Source: Leifsonia sp. ZF2019
Lineage (GTDB): Bacteria; Actinomycetota; Actinomycetes; Actinomycetales; Microbacteriaceae
Assembly (NCBI RefSeq): GCF_019924635.1
Contig: NZ_CP065037.1
Location: 2,356,001-2,420,000 of the forward strand
Direction: 5' to 3'
Length of the DNA stretch: 64,000 bases
Shown here: positions 43,086-52,597 of the stretch, piece after piece
Layout of the letters: each line of letters begins with the position of its first letter
How positions within the stretch are numbered: position 1 is the stretch's first letter
Translations under genes and position numbers: made by a program
The notes under the pieces: generated by a model
What the model was told of the DNA's origin: nothing
Databases searched by the model: none
The model's input: the letters and a program-made list of their open reading frames with translations, nothing else

Positions 43086-44171
43086 TCAGGAGGCGATCTC
43101 CTGGTAGGCCGCGAACAGCAGGCTCTGGTCGGGGCCCGCGAGCACCGTCGGGCGCCCGATGTCGTCGAGCACGATGAAGCGGAGCAGGCTCCCGCGCGCC
43201 TTCTTGTCGCGCTGCATGGTGGCGAGCAGGGTCTGCCACCGGCCGAGCGGGTAGGTCGTCGGCAGCGTGAGGGACTCGAGGATGCGGCGGTGGCGGTCCA
43301 CCGCCTCGTCGGAGAGGCGCCCGCTCAGGCGTCCGAGTTCCGCTGCGTAGACCATGCCGACGGCGACCGCGGCGCCATGACGCCACTGGTAGCGCTCGGC
43401 GTGCTCGATCGCGTGCCCGAGCGTGTGGCCGTAGTTGAGGATCTCGCGCAGCCCCTGCTCGGTGAAGTCCTCCCCCACCACCCGTGCCTTGATGCCGATC
43501 GACAGCTCGACCAGCCGGCGGAACTCCGGCGACCGCGGATCCGTGGCCACGTCGACATCGCGCTCGATGATGTCCAGGATCTCCGGCTCGGCGATGAAGC
43601 CGTACTTCACGACCTCCCCGAAGCCCGCGAGGATCTCGTTGCGCCCGAGCGAGGTGAGCGTGTCGAGGTCGCACACGACGGCCGCGGGCGCATAGAACGC
43701 GCCGACCAGGTTCTTGCCCTCCGCGGTGTTGATGCCGGTCTTGCCGCCGACCGCCGCATCCACCATTCCGAGCAGCGTCGTCGGCACCTGCACGAGCTTC
43801 ACGCCGCGCAGCCAGGTCGCCGCGGCGAAGCCGGCGAGGTCGGTGACCGCGCCGCCGCCGAAGCCCACCACCGCGTCCGAGCGCGTGAAGTCGGCCTGGC
43901 CCATGATCTGCCAGAGGAACGAGGCGACCTCGACGCGCTTGGCGGCCTCGGCGTCGGGCACCTCCGCGAGGAGCACTTCGTACCGGCCGAGCAACGACTC
44001 GCGCAGCTCCGCGGCGGCAGCGCCCAGCGTCGGCGGGTGCACGAGCAGCACCTTGTTGACGGAGGACCCGAGGTGGTCGGCCAGATCGAAGCGCAGACCA
44101 CGGCCGACCACCACGGGGTACTGGTCCACCCCCGCGACGAGGATCTCGGTGGGGGCTTCGGCGTCGGTCAT
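43086..44171 (-). CDS. aroB: 3-dehydroquinate synthase
   Basis: Second shikimate step; NAD- and zinc-dependent cyclase. 361 aa. GFGGGAVTDLAGFAAATWLRG (about residues 98-118) is the NAD-binding signature; zinc ligands lie in the Glu of FGEVVKYGFI and the His residues of NYGHTLGHAIEH (about 260). The start is the ATG overlapping the aroK stop by 4 bp; a longer reading upstream passes through aroK and is a shadow. Confidence 0.98.
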   Translation of the reverse strand: MTDAEAPTEILVAGVDQYPVVVGRGLRFDLADHLGSSVNKVLLVHPPTLGAAAAELRESLLGRYEVLLAEVPDAEAAKRVEVASFLWQIMGQADFTRSDAVVGFGGGAVTDLAGFAAATWLRGVKLVQVPTTLLGMVDAAVGGKTGINTAEGKNLVGAFYAPAAVVCDLDTLTSLGRNEILAGFGEVVKYGFIAEPEILDIIERDVDVATDPRSPEFRRLVELSIGIKARVVGEDFTEQGLREILNYGHTLGHAIEHAERYQWRHGAAVAVGMVYAAELGRLSGRLSDEAVDRHRRILESLTLPTTYPLGRWQTLLATMQRDKKARGSLLRFIVLDDIGRPTVLAGPDQSLLFAAYQEIAS

Positions 44172-44665
44172 CGGTGTCCTTCCTCCTGCTCGACCCACTC
44201 GGCGATCTCTTCCACGATGGTGTCGATCGGGCGGGACGAGGTGTCCGCGGTGTAGTCCGCGAGCGATGCGTACAGTTCGGCGCGCTCGGCGACGAGGCGC
44301 TTCCACGACTCGATGTCGGTGATGAGCGGTCGCTTGCCTCCGGTGATCCGTTGCGCGATCGCCTCGGGCTGGACGGTGAGCAGCACCACGCGGCGCCCCG
44401 CGAGATCGGCGCGCGTCTCGAGGTCGAGCACGGCGCCGCCACCCAGAGAGACGACGCCGCCTTCGGCGAGTGCGGAGACGACGGCAGCACGCTCGAGGGC
44501 GCGGAAATGGGATTCGCCGTGATCGGCGAAGATCTCGGAGATGGCGCCGTGCTCGGCGACCACGCGCGCGTCGGTGTCGACGAAGGCGAGGCCGAGCCTC
44601 TTGGCCAGGCGCTTGCCCAGCCGGGTCTTCCCCGCCGCCGGCGGGCCGATCAGGACGACCGTCAC
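44168..44665 (-). CDS. aroK: Shikimate kinase
   Basis: Phosphorylates shikimate with ATP. 165 aa, P-loop kinase. Walker A is IGPPAAGKTRLGKRLA (about residues 6-21), substrate-binding DTDARV follows at about 30-35, GGGAV near 76-80 and the lid Arg in GGKRPLI near 109. It overlaps aroB by 4 bp and lies 5 bp after aroC, forming aroC-aroK-aroB. Confidence 0.97.
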   Translation of the reverse strand: MTVVLIGPPAAGKTRLGKRLAKRLGLAFVDTDARVVAEHGAISEIFADHGESHFRALERAAVVSALAEGGVVSLGGGAVLDLETRADLAGRRVVLLTVQPEAIAQRITGGKRPLITDIESWKRLVAERAELYASLADYTADTSSRPIDTIVEEIAEWVEQEEGHR

Positions 44666-44670
44666 GGCAC

Positions 44671-45879
44671 TCAGGCCGAGGGCGCGCCGACGCGCTCGGT
44701 CGCCAGGTTCTGGGGAATGGCGTCCAGGTACCCGCGCAGATTCCGAGCGGTCTCCGGGAGGGAGTCTCCTCCGAACTTCTCCAGGACCGAGTTCGCGAGC
44801 ACGAGGGCGACCATCGCCTCCGCCACCACGCCGGCGGCGGGGACGGCGCAGACGTCGGACCGCTGGTGGTGCGCTGCGGCCTCCTCGCTGGTTGCGATGT
44901 CGACGGTGCGCAGAGCGTGCGGGACGGTCGCGATCGGCTTCATGCCCGCGCGAACGCGCAGGATGGTACCGGTGCTCATACCGCCCTCCGTGCCGCCCGC
45001 CTTGTCGCTGGTCCGAGCGATGGCGCCGTCCTGGGCGACCAGCTCGTCATGCGCCTCCGATCCCCGGCGCGTCGTGGTGAGGAAGCCATCGCCGACCTCC
45101 ACGCCCTTGATCGCCTGGATGCCCATGAGTGCGGCCGCCAGCTGCCCGTCGAGGCGACGGTCCCAGTGGACGTGCGAACCGAGGCCCGGTGGGACGCCGT
45201 AGGCGAGCACCTCGACGACGCCTCCGAGCGTGTCGCCGTCCTTGTGCGCGGCGTCGACCTCGGCGACCATCCGCTCGGAGGTGGCGGGGTCGAAGCAACG
45301 CAGCGGGTCGGCGTCCAGCGCATCGACATCGGCGGGAGTCGGGAGCGCGGAGCCCTCCGGCACGCGGACCGGTCCGATCGAGAGCGTGTGGCTGACGAGC
45401 GTGATCCCCAGCTCGGCCAGGAAGGACCGGGCGACGGCGCCGAGTGCGACGCGCGCGGCCGTCTCGCGGGCGCTCGCGCGCTCCAGCACGGGCCGCGCCT
45501 CGTCGAAGCCGTACTTCTGCATGCCGACGAGATCGGCGTGGCCGGGGCGCGGCCGGGTGAGGGCGGCGCCTCGGCCACCCGCGAGCTTCTCGGGCTCGAC
45601 GGGCGCCGCGCTCATCACGTCGACCCACTTCGGCCACTCGGTGTTGCCGATGCGCAGCGCGATCGGGCTGCCGAGACTGGACCCGTGGCGGACACCGCCG
45701 GAGATCTCGAGCGCGTCCTGCTCGAACTTCATGCGCGCGCCTCGGCCGTAGCCGAGCTTGCGGCGGGCCAGGTCGGCGCGGATGGCGTCGAGCGAGACCG
45801 GGACCCCGGCGGGGAGGCCCTCCAGGACGGCGATGAGTTCGGGGCCGTGGGATTCCCCGGCCGTGAGCCAACGAAGCAT
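44671..45879 (-). CDS. aroC: Chorismate synthase
   Basis: Final shikimate-pathway step, using reduced FMN. 402 aa. [21 protein letters not shown] (two invariant His regions), [11 protein letters not shown] (FMN site), [19 protein letters not shown] and [16 protein letters not shown] are all present. Its product feeds trpE in the same window. It starts about 50 bp after the aroE stop, so it may share the mltG-aroE transcript. Confidence 0.98.
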   Translation of the reverse strand: MLRWLTAGESHGPELIAVLEGLPAGVPVSLDAIRADLARRKLGYGRGARMKFEQDALEISGGVRHGSSLGSPIALRIGNTEWPKWVDVMSAAPVEPEKLAGGRGAALTRPRPGHADLVGMQKYGFDEARPVLERASARETAARVALGAVARSFLAELGITLVSHTLSIGPVRVPEGSALPTPADVDALDADPLRCFDPATSERMVAEVDAAHKDGDTLGGVVEVLAYGVPPGLGSHVHWDRRLDGQLAAALMGIQAIKGVEVGDGFLTTTRRGSEAHDELVAQDGAIARTSDKAGGTEGGMSTGTILRVRAGMKPIATVPHALRTVDIATSEEAAAHHQRSDVCAVPAAGVVAEAMVALVLANSVLEKFGGDSLPETARNLRGYLDAIPQNLATERVGAPSA

Positions 45880-45929
45880 GCTTCGATTCTGGCACAGCGG
45901 CCGGAGCCGTCCGCGCCCTGTGACGTCGC

Positions 45930-47147
45930 TCAGGCGTCGAACGGGACGCCGGCCGCGTCGATTCCGACCGCGTCGAGCATGGCCGCGAGCACGGCCTCCT
46001 CATCGGCCAGCGGCTCGAGCGGATCCCCCGACACGAAGATGCGCACCTGCAGGAGCGCCTGGTGGGCGAGCATCGACAGCCCGGACACGACGGTGCCGCC
46101 GACCTTCGCCCAGCTGCGCGCGAGGTCGCTCGGCCACGGCTCGTAGGCGACATCGAGCAGCACCGCGCGGCGCCGGGTCGAGTCGGTGTAGATCGCGTCG
46201 ACCCTCGCCCCGCCCGGGAGCGTGCTGATGACGACTTCGGGGACGTCGAGCGACCGGTCCGCCTGAGGCAGCGAGCGGAGGCGGACCATGAGGCCGAGGT
46301 CGTGGGCGAGAGGCTCGAGCCAGACGCTGCGGGTCAGGTCGCGCACGTGCACGTCCGCTCGCTCGGCGCCGAGCTCCGCCGCGGCCACCAGCGCGGACGC
46401 CGCGGTCGCTCCCCCGCCCAGGATGTGCACGTACCGGGCCTCCGTCACGCCCGCTCCCGCGAGCGCACGGACGATCCCGGCCACGTCGGTGTTGAAACCG
46501 CGTACCGCTTCGCCGTCGAAGAGGACGGTGTTGGCGGCACCGGTCTGCTCCGCGACCCGGTCGACCTCTGTGAGCAGCGGGAGGACGGCCTTCTTCAGCG
46601 GCATCGTCAGCGACAGTCCGCGCCACTCCGAGCCGAGTCCGTCGATGAAGCCCGCCAACGACTCCTCGGTGACCTCGACCGGCTCGTAGGACCAGTCGAG
46701 CCCGAGCACACCGTAGGCGGCCTTCTGCAGAGCGGGTGACTGGGAGTGCGCGATCGGCGATCCGAGCACGGCGAGCGACAGCCGGCCGGGCGTCGGTTCC
46801 ACGGGCGGGCGCTTCACCGCGGCGACCTTCGCCGGGGCGGGCTTCGCGGGTGCCGTGGCCGGCGGCGCGGGGATTGGGTCCTCGACGGCGCCCGGCTCCT
46901 CGGCGGCGCCGGGCTCGTCGTCGGCCGACTTTCCGGCCTCGTCTTCCGGCTCCTCGCGCTCCTCCGCCTCCTCGGCGTCGGCGACGGCGGCCTCCTCGGC
47001 CTCCGCCGCGCGCTCCGCCTCCACCAGCTTCGCGATCGACGCTTCGGCGTCGGCCTCCGAGACGCCGTCCTCGATGGACGCGGCATCGGCTTGCGGGGTC
47101 GCCGCCTCCGTGTCGGTCTCGGGTGGAGTCGTGCTGGCGTCACTCAT
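45930..47147 (-). CDS. aroE: Shikimate dehydrogenase with long acidic N-terminal extension
   Basis: Reduces 3-dehydroshikimate with NADPH. 405 aa against about 270-290 for the family. Residues 1-120 are low-complexity: Glu/Ala/Asp-rich to about 90, then Pro/Ala/Lys. The enzyme follows: [21 protein letters not shown] (from 125), LSLTMPLK with the catalytic Lys, GFNTDVAG with the catalytic Asp and the cofactor loop [13 protein letters not shown]. The ATG overlaps the mltG stop by 8 bp (ATGAGTGA), supporting the long form. A GTG at 46802 (residue 116) would give a normal-sized enzyme but has no clear ribosome site. Confidence 0.92.
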   Translation of the reverse strand: MSDASTTPPETDTEAATPQADAASIEDGVSEADAEASIAKLVEAERAAEAEEAAVADAEEAEEREEPEDEAGKSADDEPGAAEEPGAVEDPIPAPPATAPAKPAPAKVAAVKRPPVEPTPGRLSLAVLGSPIAHSQSPALQKAAYGVLGLDWSYEPVEVTEESLAGFIDGLGSEWRGLSLTMPLKKAVLPLLTEVDRVAEQTGAANTVLFDGEAVRGFNTDVAGIVRALAGAGVTEARYVHILGGGATAASALVAAAELGAERADVHVRDLTRSVWLEPLAHDLGLMVRLRSLPQADRSLDVPEVVISTLPGGARVDAIYTDSTRRRAVLLDVAYEPWPSDLARSWAKVGGTVVSGLSMLAHQALLQVRIFVSGDPLEPLADEEAVLAAMLDAVGIDAAGVPFDA

Positions 47148-48636
47148 AGCCGGGGTTGTCCTTCATCCATTGCTGCCACTTGGCCACCGCGGCCTCGTGC
47201 TCGGCCTCCGTTGTCGAGAAGATCGTCTCGCCGGTCTCCAGGTTCCAGGTCACGAAGAACATCCACGGCCCGTCGGCCGGGTGCACGACGGCGTCGATCG
47301 CCAGGTCGCCCGGGTTCGAGATCGGACCGACCGGGAGCCCCGGGTGCACGTAGGTGTTGTAGGGGTTGCTGGCGTCCGCCCGCTCGGCGTCGGTCGTCTC
47401 GACGCGGTGGGTGTTCCCGGTCCCGTACGCGACCGTCGCGTCGGACTGCAGGTCCCAGCCCTGCGCGATCCGGTTCAGGAAGACCCGGGCGACCTTGGGG
47501 TAGTCGTCCTTGTGGCCCGCCTCCCGCTGCACGATCGAGGCCAGGACGACGGTGTTCCATCGGTTCTCCGGCGTCACACCGGCGGCGTCGAGCGACTGGA
47601 ACATCCGGTCGACCATGGTCTTGATCGCATCGTGCGCCGTCGTCCCCGGCGTGAACGTGTACGTCGCGGGGAAGAGGAAGCCCTCCAGCGTCTTCGCCTC
47701 GGCGGGCAGTCCGTAGTCGGCCGGGTTGGCCGCCGCCGCCTTCAGGTCGGCGAGGGGGATCTTCGTCGCGTCGGCGACGGTCTGGAGCACGTCGACCTCG
47801 GCCGTTCCCTCCGGGATGACGGCGGTGTTCTCGACGCGGTTCGCCGGGTCCTGCAAGGCGATCAGCGCCGCGTTGGCGCTCATCTGCTTCTTGAGCTTGA
47901 ACGCGCCGGGCTGGAACTCGGGCTCCGGCTTCTGCCGCAGCAGGAGCGTGTAGAACGCGTCGTACGATTTGGTGACACCGGCCTTGTGGAGGTTCGTGGC
48001 GATGTCCGAGCCCGTGTCTCCGGAGACGATGGTGAACATCACTTCGCCGGTGCCGTCGCCGGGATAGTCGTCGTCCTTCGGGGTGAGGGCGTTGACGAGC
48101 TGGGCGACCTGCGGCTGGAAGATCGCGTACGCCGCACCCGCCATCCCGCCGAGCACCGCGAGGATGACGACGATCACGATCAACGGTTTGACCCATCGGC
48201 GTTTGCGCTTCGGCTCGGCGTGCGAGAGGTAGTTCTGCTGTCGCCAGGCGAGCGGGGACTCGCCGGTCGGCGGGCCTCCGCCTCCGGCGGGCTCGTCCTC
48301 GAGGGTGCCGAAGAGGGCGCGGGCCGGGTGATCGGCCGAGAGGTCGTCCGCCCCGTGACGGACCGCTGCGCCGACGGGTTCCGGTTCGGGCTGCTCGACT
48401 CGCGCGATCGGGCCGGTGATCACGGCATCGAAATCGAGACGGTCGAGCGCCTCGCGCTGTTCGGCCGACGGGGACGACGCGGCGGGAGCGGCCACGTCGC
48501 CCTGCGGTCCGGGCTGCACGGTCTGATCCCCAGCGGCCTCCCGAGCGGCCCGCGCTTCGCGACGGGTCATGGGCTGCTGCCGGTTGACGGCAGGGAACAC
48601 AGGGGGTTCCGGCCGCTCCTCGGGGTTCTTCGACAA
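47140..48636 (-). CDS. mltG: Endolytic murein transglycosylase MltG
   Basis: Membrane enzyme that cuts nascent peptidoglycan strands and sets glycan length. 498 aa: a disordered cytoplasmic region (residues 1-148), one helix (about 149-173), a LysM-like domain and the YceG catalytic domain with LEGFLFPATYTF, the catalytic Glu in LASIVQREAG and YNTYVHPGLPVGPISNPG. The start is uncertain: TTG at 48636, 2 nt past the ruvX stop TGA, is the first available codon; ATG at residue 23 has no good ribosome site. It overlaps aroE by 8 bp; the ruvX-mltG-aroE order is widespread in Actinobacteria. Confidence 0.93.
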   Translation of the reverse strand: MSKNPEERPEPPVFPAVNRQQPMTRREARAAREAAGDQTVQPGPQGDVAAPAASSPSAEQREALDRLDFDAVITGPIARVEQPEPEPVGAAVRHGADDLSADHPARALFGTLEDEPAGGGGPPTGESPLAWRQQNYLSHAEPKRKRRWVKPLIVIVVILAVLGGMAGAAYAIFQPQVAQLVNALTPKDDDYPGDGTGEVMFTIVSGDTGSDIATNLHKAGVTKSYDAFYTLLLRQKPEPEFQPGAFKLKKQMSANAALIALQDPANRVENTAVIPEGTAEVDVLQTVADATKIPLADLKAAAANPADYGLPAEAKTLEGFLFPATYTFTPGTTAHDAIKTMVDRMFQSLDAAGVTPENRWNTVVLASIVQREAGHKDDYPKVARVFLNRIAQGWDLQSDATVAYGTGNTHRVETTDAERADASNPYNTYVHPGLPVGPISNPGDLAIDAVVHPADGPWMFFVTWNLETGETIFSTTEAEHEAAVAKWQQWMKDNPGYE

Positions 48637-48638
48637 AC

Positions 48639-49106
48639 TCAGGGTCCAATGCTCGTTTCGACGGGTTGGCCCGGCGGACGACCGGAGGCGCGCTCCGCGT
48701 CGAGGGCGTGCTGCAAAATTATCGTGGCGGCCACCTGATCCACCACCGGACGCGCGCTTTTCGAATTCTTGCCGGACGCGCGCAAGGCCGAGTGGGCCGA
48801 CACGGTCGACAGCCGCTCGTCGACGAGACGGACGGGGACGTCCAGCTCGGCGTCCAGCGCCTCCGCGAACGCCACCGCGTCCGCAGTGGACGGGGTGTGC
48901 GCGCCCGAGAGCGCCAACGGCAACCCGACGATAATCTCGAAAACTCCGAGTTCGGTCACAATCTCGCCGATTCTCCGCCGATCCGCAGTGTCCTCGGAGC
49001 GCGCGACCGTCTCGACCGGCGTCGCGATCATCCCGTGCGGATCGGAGCGGCTGACGCCGATCCGCACTTTGCCGACATCGATCCCGAGCCGGACACCGGT
49101 TCGCAT
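48639..49106 (-). CDS. ruvX: RuvX/YqgF Holliday junction resolvase-like protein
   Basis: Putative pre-16S rRNA nuclease and Holliday junction resolvase of the RNase H fold. 155 aa. VRLGIDVGKVRIGVSRSD carries the first catalytic Asp, GLPLALSG the second block, VRLVDERLSTVSAHSAL the Glu and VVDQVAATIILQHALD the last Asp. ATG at 49106, 5 nt after the alaS stop, gives the family N-terminus; an upstream reading through alaS is a shadow. Confidence 0.95.
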   Translation of the reverse strand: MRTGVRLGIDVGKVRIGVSRSDPHGMIATPVETVARSEDTADRRRIGEIVTELGVFEIIVGLPLALSGAHTPSTADAVAFAEALDAELDVPVRLVDERLSTVSAHSALRASGKNSKSARPVVDQVAATIILQHALDAERASGRPPGQPVETSIGP

Positions 49107-49111
49107 AGGGG

Positions 49112-51769
49112 TCAGCCGATCGCCGCGACGACCGCGTTCAGTGCCGCGGGGATGGCCGCCGCGTCCGTGCCGCCGCCCTGTGCGAGGTCGGCCTTGCCGC
49201 CGCCGCCGCCGCCGAGCACGCCCGCGGCGGTCTTCGCCAGCGCACCGGCGTTCGCGCCGGCGTCGCGCGCCGCCTGGTTGGTGGCGACGATCACGACCGG
49301 CTTGCCGCCGGCCTGCGCCGCCAGGGCGACCACCGCGGGATCCGAGCCGAGCCGCTCGCGCACCGTGGTGACGAGCAAGCGGAGGTCGTCGGCCGAGTTG
49401 AGCGAGCCCGCGTCCTGCGCGACAACGGTGAACGCACCGCGGCGGGCCGCCGTCTCGATCAGCGCCGGGACCTTGTCGAGCACCGCGCGCGCCTCGAACG
49501 CCTGGATGCGCTTCTCGGCCGCCTTGAGGCTGGCCAGGAGGTCGGCGATCTTCTCGGGGAGCTGCTCGCGCGGCGTCTTCAGGCTGCCGGAGAGCTGCGA
49601 GACGATCGTGCGCTCGACGGCGAGGTCGCGGAACGCCTCCAGACCGACGAGGGACTCCACGCGACGGTTCGTCGAACCGACCGAGGACTCGCTGACCAGG
49701 TTGATCATCCCGATCTCGGCGCTGCTCGCGACGTGAGTGCCCGCGCACAGCTCACGCGACCACGGGCCGCCGATGTCGACGACGCGCACCACGTCGCCGT
49801 ACTTCTCGCCGAACAGGGCCATGGCTCCGAGAGCCTTCGCCTCATCGATCGGGAGCTCGCGCGTGGTGACCTCCAGGTTCTGCCGGATCGCGTTGTTCGA
49901 GATCTCCTCGATCTCGCTGCGCGTCTCGGCCGAGAGCGCCTGGTTCCACGAGAAGTCGAGGCGCAGGTAGCCGGCCTTGTTGTACGAGCCGGACTGGTGC
50001 GCGTTCGAGCCGAGGACCTGGCGCAGAGCGGCGTGGATGATGTGAGTGCCCGAGTGCGCCTGACGCGCACCACGGCGGTAGTCGTGGTCGACCAGGCTCG
50101 TCGCCGGCGCGCCGACGCCGACTTCGCCGCTGCGCACCAGGACCTTGTGGCTGATGAGGCCCTTCACCGGCTTCTGCACGTCGAGCACGTCGAGCTCGTA
50201 ACCGGGGCCGACGATGGTGCCGGTGTCGGCGTCCTGACCACCGGACTCCGCGTAGAGAGCGGTCGCGCCGAGGATGATCTCGGCCACCTGCCCCTCCCGC
50301 GCCGCGTTCACGGACTGCCCGTCGACGATGAGGCCGAGCACGCTCGACTCCGTCTCGAGCTCGGTGTAGCCGGTGAAGACCGTCTCGCCCTGCGAACGGA
50401 AGGCGCTGTAGACCGACAGGTCGGCCAGAGCCGTCTTCTTCGCCTTGGCGTCGGCCTTCGCGCGGGCGCGCTGGTCCGCCATGAGCGTGTCGAACGCGGC
50501 GCGGTCGACACTGAGGCCCGCCTCCTCCGCCATCTCGAGCGTGAGGTCGATCGGGAAGCCGTAGGTGTCGTGCAGCAGGAACGCTGTGTCACCGGCGAGC
50601 TGCTCGCTGCCGGACGTGCGGGTCTTCGACACCGCGGTGTCGAGGATGCTCGTGCCCGCGGCGAGCGTGCGGAGGAAGGTCTCCTCCTCCGCGTACGCGA
50701 GCTGCGAGATGCGGTCGAACTCGATCGCGACCTCCGGATAGGCCGCCTTCATCGCGTCGCGCGACGCCGGGAACAGCTCGGGGAAAGTCGCGCCCTCGAC
50801 GCCCAGCAGGCGCATCGCGCGGACGGTGCGGCGGAGAAGGCGGCGCAGCACGTAACCGCGGCCCTCGTTCGACGGGGTCACCCCGTCGGTCATGAGCATC
50901 AGTGCGCTGCGGACGTGGTCGGCGACGACGCGCAGCCGCACGTCGTCCTCGTGCGCCTCGTTGCCGTAGGGCTTGTTCGCGAGCTCGGCTGCACGGTCGA
51001 GCACCGGGCGCACCTGGTCGATCTCGTACATGTTGTCGACACCCTGCTTGATGAACGCGACGCGCTCCAGGCCCAGGCCGGTGTCGATGTTCTTCTTGGG
51101 CAGGTCGCCCAGGATCTCGAAGTCCTTCTTGCCGTCGCCCTCGCCGCGGAGGTACTGCATGAAGACCAGGTTCCAGATCTCGACGTAGCGGTCGTCGTCC
51201 GTCGCCGGACCGCCGTCGATGCCGTACGCGGGACCACGGTCGAAGAAGATCTCCGAGCAGGGCCCTGCCGGACCGGGCTGCCCGGTCGACCAGTAGTTGG
51301 TGTCCTTGCCGAGCCCCTGGATGCGCTCCGGCGGCAGCGTCGAGACGCGACCCCAGATCTCGCGCGCCTCCTCGTCCTCCTCGTACACCGTGACCCACAG
51401 GTCGTCGGGCGAGAAGCCCAGGCCGCCTTCGTCCTCGGACGTGGTCAGCAGGTCCCAGGCGAACTGGATCGCCTGCTCTTTGAAGTAGTCGCCGAACGAG
51501 AAGTTGCCGCACATCTGGAAGAACGTGCCGTGACGAGGGGTCTTGCCGACCTCCTCGATGTCGAGCGTGCGGATGCACTTCTGCACGCTCGTCGCGCGCG
51601 GGTACGGCGCAGGAACGACCCCGGTGAGGTACGGCACGAAGGGCACCATCCCGGCCACCGTGAAGAGCAGCGACGGGTCGTCGCTGACGAGGGAGGCGGA
51701 GGGGACGACGGTGTGGCCGCGTTTCGCGAAGAAGTCGAGCCAGCGGCGGTGGATTTCAGCGGTCTGCAT
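49112..51769 (-). CDS. alaS: Alanyl-tRNA synthetase
   Basis: Charges tRNA-Ala and edits Ser/Gly errors. 885 aa, full length. Catalytic domain residues 1-260 (FFAKRGHTVVPSASLV; FQMCGNFSFGDYFKEQ; WNLVFMQYLR), then a helical tRNA-binding domain. The editing domain has zinc ligands in SGTHIIHAALRQVLG (about residue 573) and ELCAGTHVASSAEIG (about 670). A coiled region with a Gly-rich linker (GVLGGGGGGKADLAQGGG) and C-Ala domain end it. No T-box leader fits the 45-bp gap before the gene. Confidence 0.98.
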   Translation of the reverse strand: MQTAEIHRRWLDFFAKRGHTVVPSASLVSDDPSLLFTVAGMVPFVPYLTGVVPAPYPRATSVQKCIRTLDIEEVGKTPRHGTFFQMCGNFSFGDYFKEQAIQFAWDLLTTSEDEGGLGFSPDDLWVTVYEEDEEAREIWGRVSTLPPERIQGLGKDTNYWSTGQPGPAGPCSEIFFDRGPAYGIDGGPATDDDRYVEIWNLVFMQYLRGEGDGKKDFEILGDLPKKNIDTGLGLERVAFIKQGVDNMYEIDQVRPVLDRAAELANKPYGNEAHEDDVRLRVVADHVRSALMLMTDGVTPSNEGRGYVLRRLLRRTVRAMRLLGVEGATFPELFPASRDAMKAAYPEVAIEFDRISQLAYAEEETFLRTLAAGTSILDTAVSKTRTSGSEQLAGDTAFLLHDTYGFPIDLTLEMAEEAGLSVDRAAFDTLMADQRARAKADAKAKKTALADLSVYSAFRSQGETVFTGYTELETESSVLGLIVDGQSVNAAREGQVAEIILGATALYAESGGQDADTGTIVGPGYELDVLDVQKPVKGLISHKVLVRSGEVGVGAPATSLVDHDYRRGARQAHSGTHIIHAALRQVLGSNAHQSGSYNKAGYLRLDFSWNQALSAETRSEIEEISNNAIRQNLEVTTRELPIDEAKALGAMALFGEKYGDVVRVVDIGGPWSRELCAGTHVASSAEIGMINLVSESSVGSTNRRVESLVGLEAFRDLAVERTIVSQLSGSLKTPREQLPEKIADLLASLKAAEKRIQAFEARAVLDKVPALIETAARRGAFTVVAQDAGSLNSADDLRLLVTTVRERLGSDPAVVALAAQAGGKPVVIVATNQAARDAGANAGALAKTAAGVLGGGGGGKADLAQGGGTDAAAIPAALNAVVAAIG

Positions 51770-51814
51770 GGGTTCCGGTCGTTCGAAGCTGCGGGAGGGA
51801 GGAGGGGGTGCCGG

Positions 51815-52006
51815 TCAGTCGCCGTCGATCGCCGAGCGGATCTCGGCCTCGCGCTGGCGGTAGCCGTCCGAGACGGCCTCGCCGAAGTCGCGCGCCTTCT
51901 GGTCGAGGGAGCTGAAGAATTCGCGCCCCTTCGGAGTCTCGTTGACCTTGTGGGCGACGACGAAGCCGATCCCGACTCCGACGAGGAGCCACAGGAAACT
52001 CTTCAT
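51815..52006 (-). CDS. Small single-helix membrane protein
   Basis: 63 aa: one hydrophobic helix at residues 3-19 (SFLWLLVGVGIGFVVAH) followed by a charged amphipathic tail (KARDFGEAVSDGYRQREAEIRSAI). Such a small protein is commonly seen between alaS and a DUF948 gene in Actinobacteria, including Streptomyces by my recollection; function unknown. The reading frame, ribosome-site spacing and conserved position support it as real. Confidence 0.75.
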   Translation of the reverse strand: MKSFLWLLVGVGIGFVVAHKVNETPKGREFFSSLDQKARDFGEAVSDGYRQREAEIRSAIDGD

Positions 52007-52084
52007 TGCTGTTCTTCCCTCCGTGTCCGGTGCGCGAGCACACCTGAACGAGTCTACTGTCTGCCGGCGGGTACCGGGGTGGGG

Positions 52085-52465
52085 CTACCGCGACCGCGAA
52101 GAGCGGCCACGGGTGGTGCCACGCGTGGCCGCGAAGGCGGCCTTGACCGCGGCGCTGAACCCGGCGAGTCTGATCAGCGGTCCACCGACCGTCGCGGCGA
52201 ACAGCGACACGAGCGCCGAGACGTTGCCCGTCACGTCGGCGACGTTCTTGGTGATCACGTCGACGCGCGCCAGCTGCTTGTTCGTCTCTCTGAGCGTCGT
52301 CGCCGTCTCGTCCAGGATCGGTGTGATGCCGTCGCTGGCCTCCTTGATGGAGTCCCGGGTCTGGTCGAGCACCCGCCCGAACTTCAGGAGCGGGACAGCG
52401 ATGAAGCCGACGAGCACGGCGAACACGCCCGCCGCGATGAGTCCTGCGATGTCGCCACCAGACAC
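52085..52465 (-). CDS. DUF948 membrane protein
   Basis: About 126 aa: one N-terminal helix (DIAGLIAAGVFAVLVGFIAVPLLKF) then a long amphipathic helical segment (residues 30-85) with regularly spaced hydrophobic residues, typical of DUF948 and of coiled-coil behaviour. The C-terminus is basic (ATRGTTRGRSSRSR). GTG at 52465 is preferred because AAGGA lies 7 nt upstream; ATG at 52480 would add five residues. It lies between rpsD and the small membrane gene; function unknown. Confidence 0.8.
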   Translation of the reverse strand: MSGGDIAGLIAAGVFAVLVGFIAVPLLKFGRVLDQTRDSIKEASDGITPILDETATTLRETNKQLARVDVITKNVADVTGNVSALVSLFAATVGGPLIRLAGFSAAVKAAFAATRGTTRGRSSRSR

Positions 52466-52543
52466 GAGTCGTCCTTCCATTCCGCCACCGGCATACTCCC
52501 CCAGCGTAGCCCTGCCGTCGAGGGGGCACAGCGCCGGAGACGA

Positions 52544-52581
52544 CGGAACGGGGCCGCGGCCGAAGCCACGACCCCGTTCCG
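52544..52581 (-). terminator. Terminator after rpsD
   Basis: CGGAACGGGG and CCCCGTTCCG form a perfect 10-bp stem around an 18-nt GC-rich loop, about 17 nt past the rpsD stop codon. Clear inverted repeat in the right place; no T-run. Confidence 0.7.
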
Positions 52582-52597
52582 GGAGTCTCGCGGAGCC

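Noticed and set aside
51770..51814. T-box leader before alaS
   Set aside because: The gap is 45 bp, far shorter than a T-box, with no specifier loop or T-box sequence.
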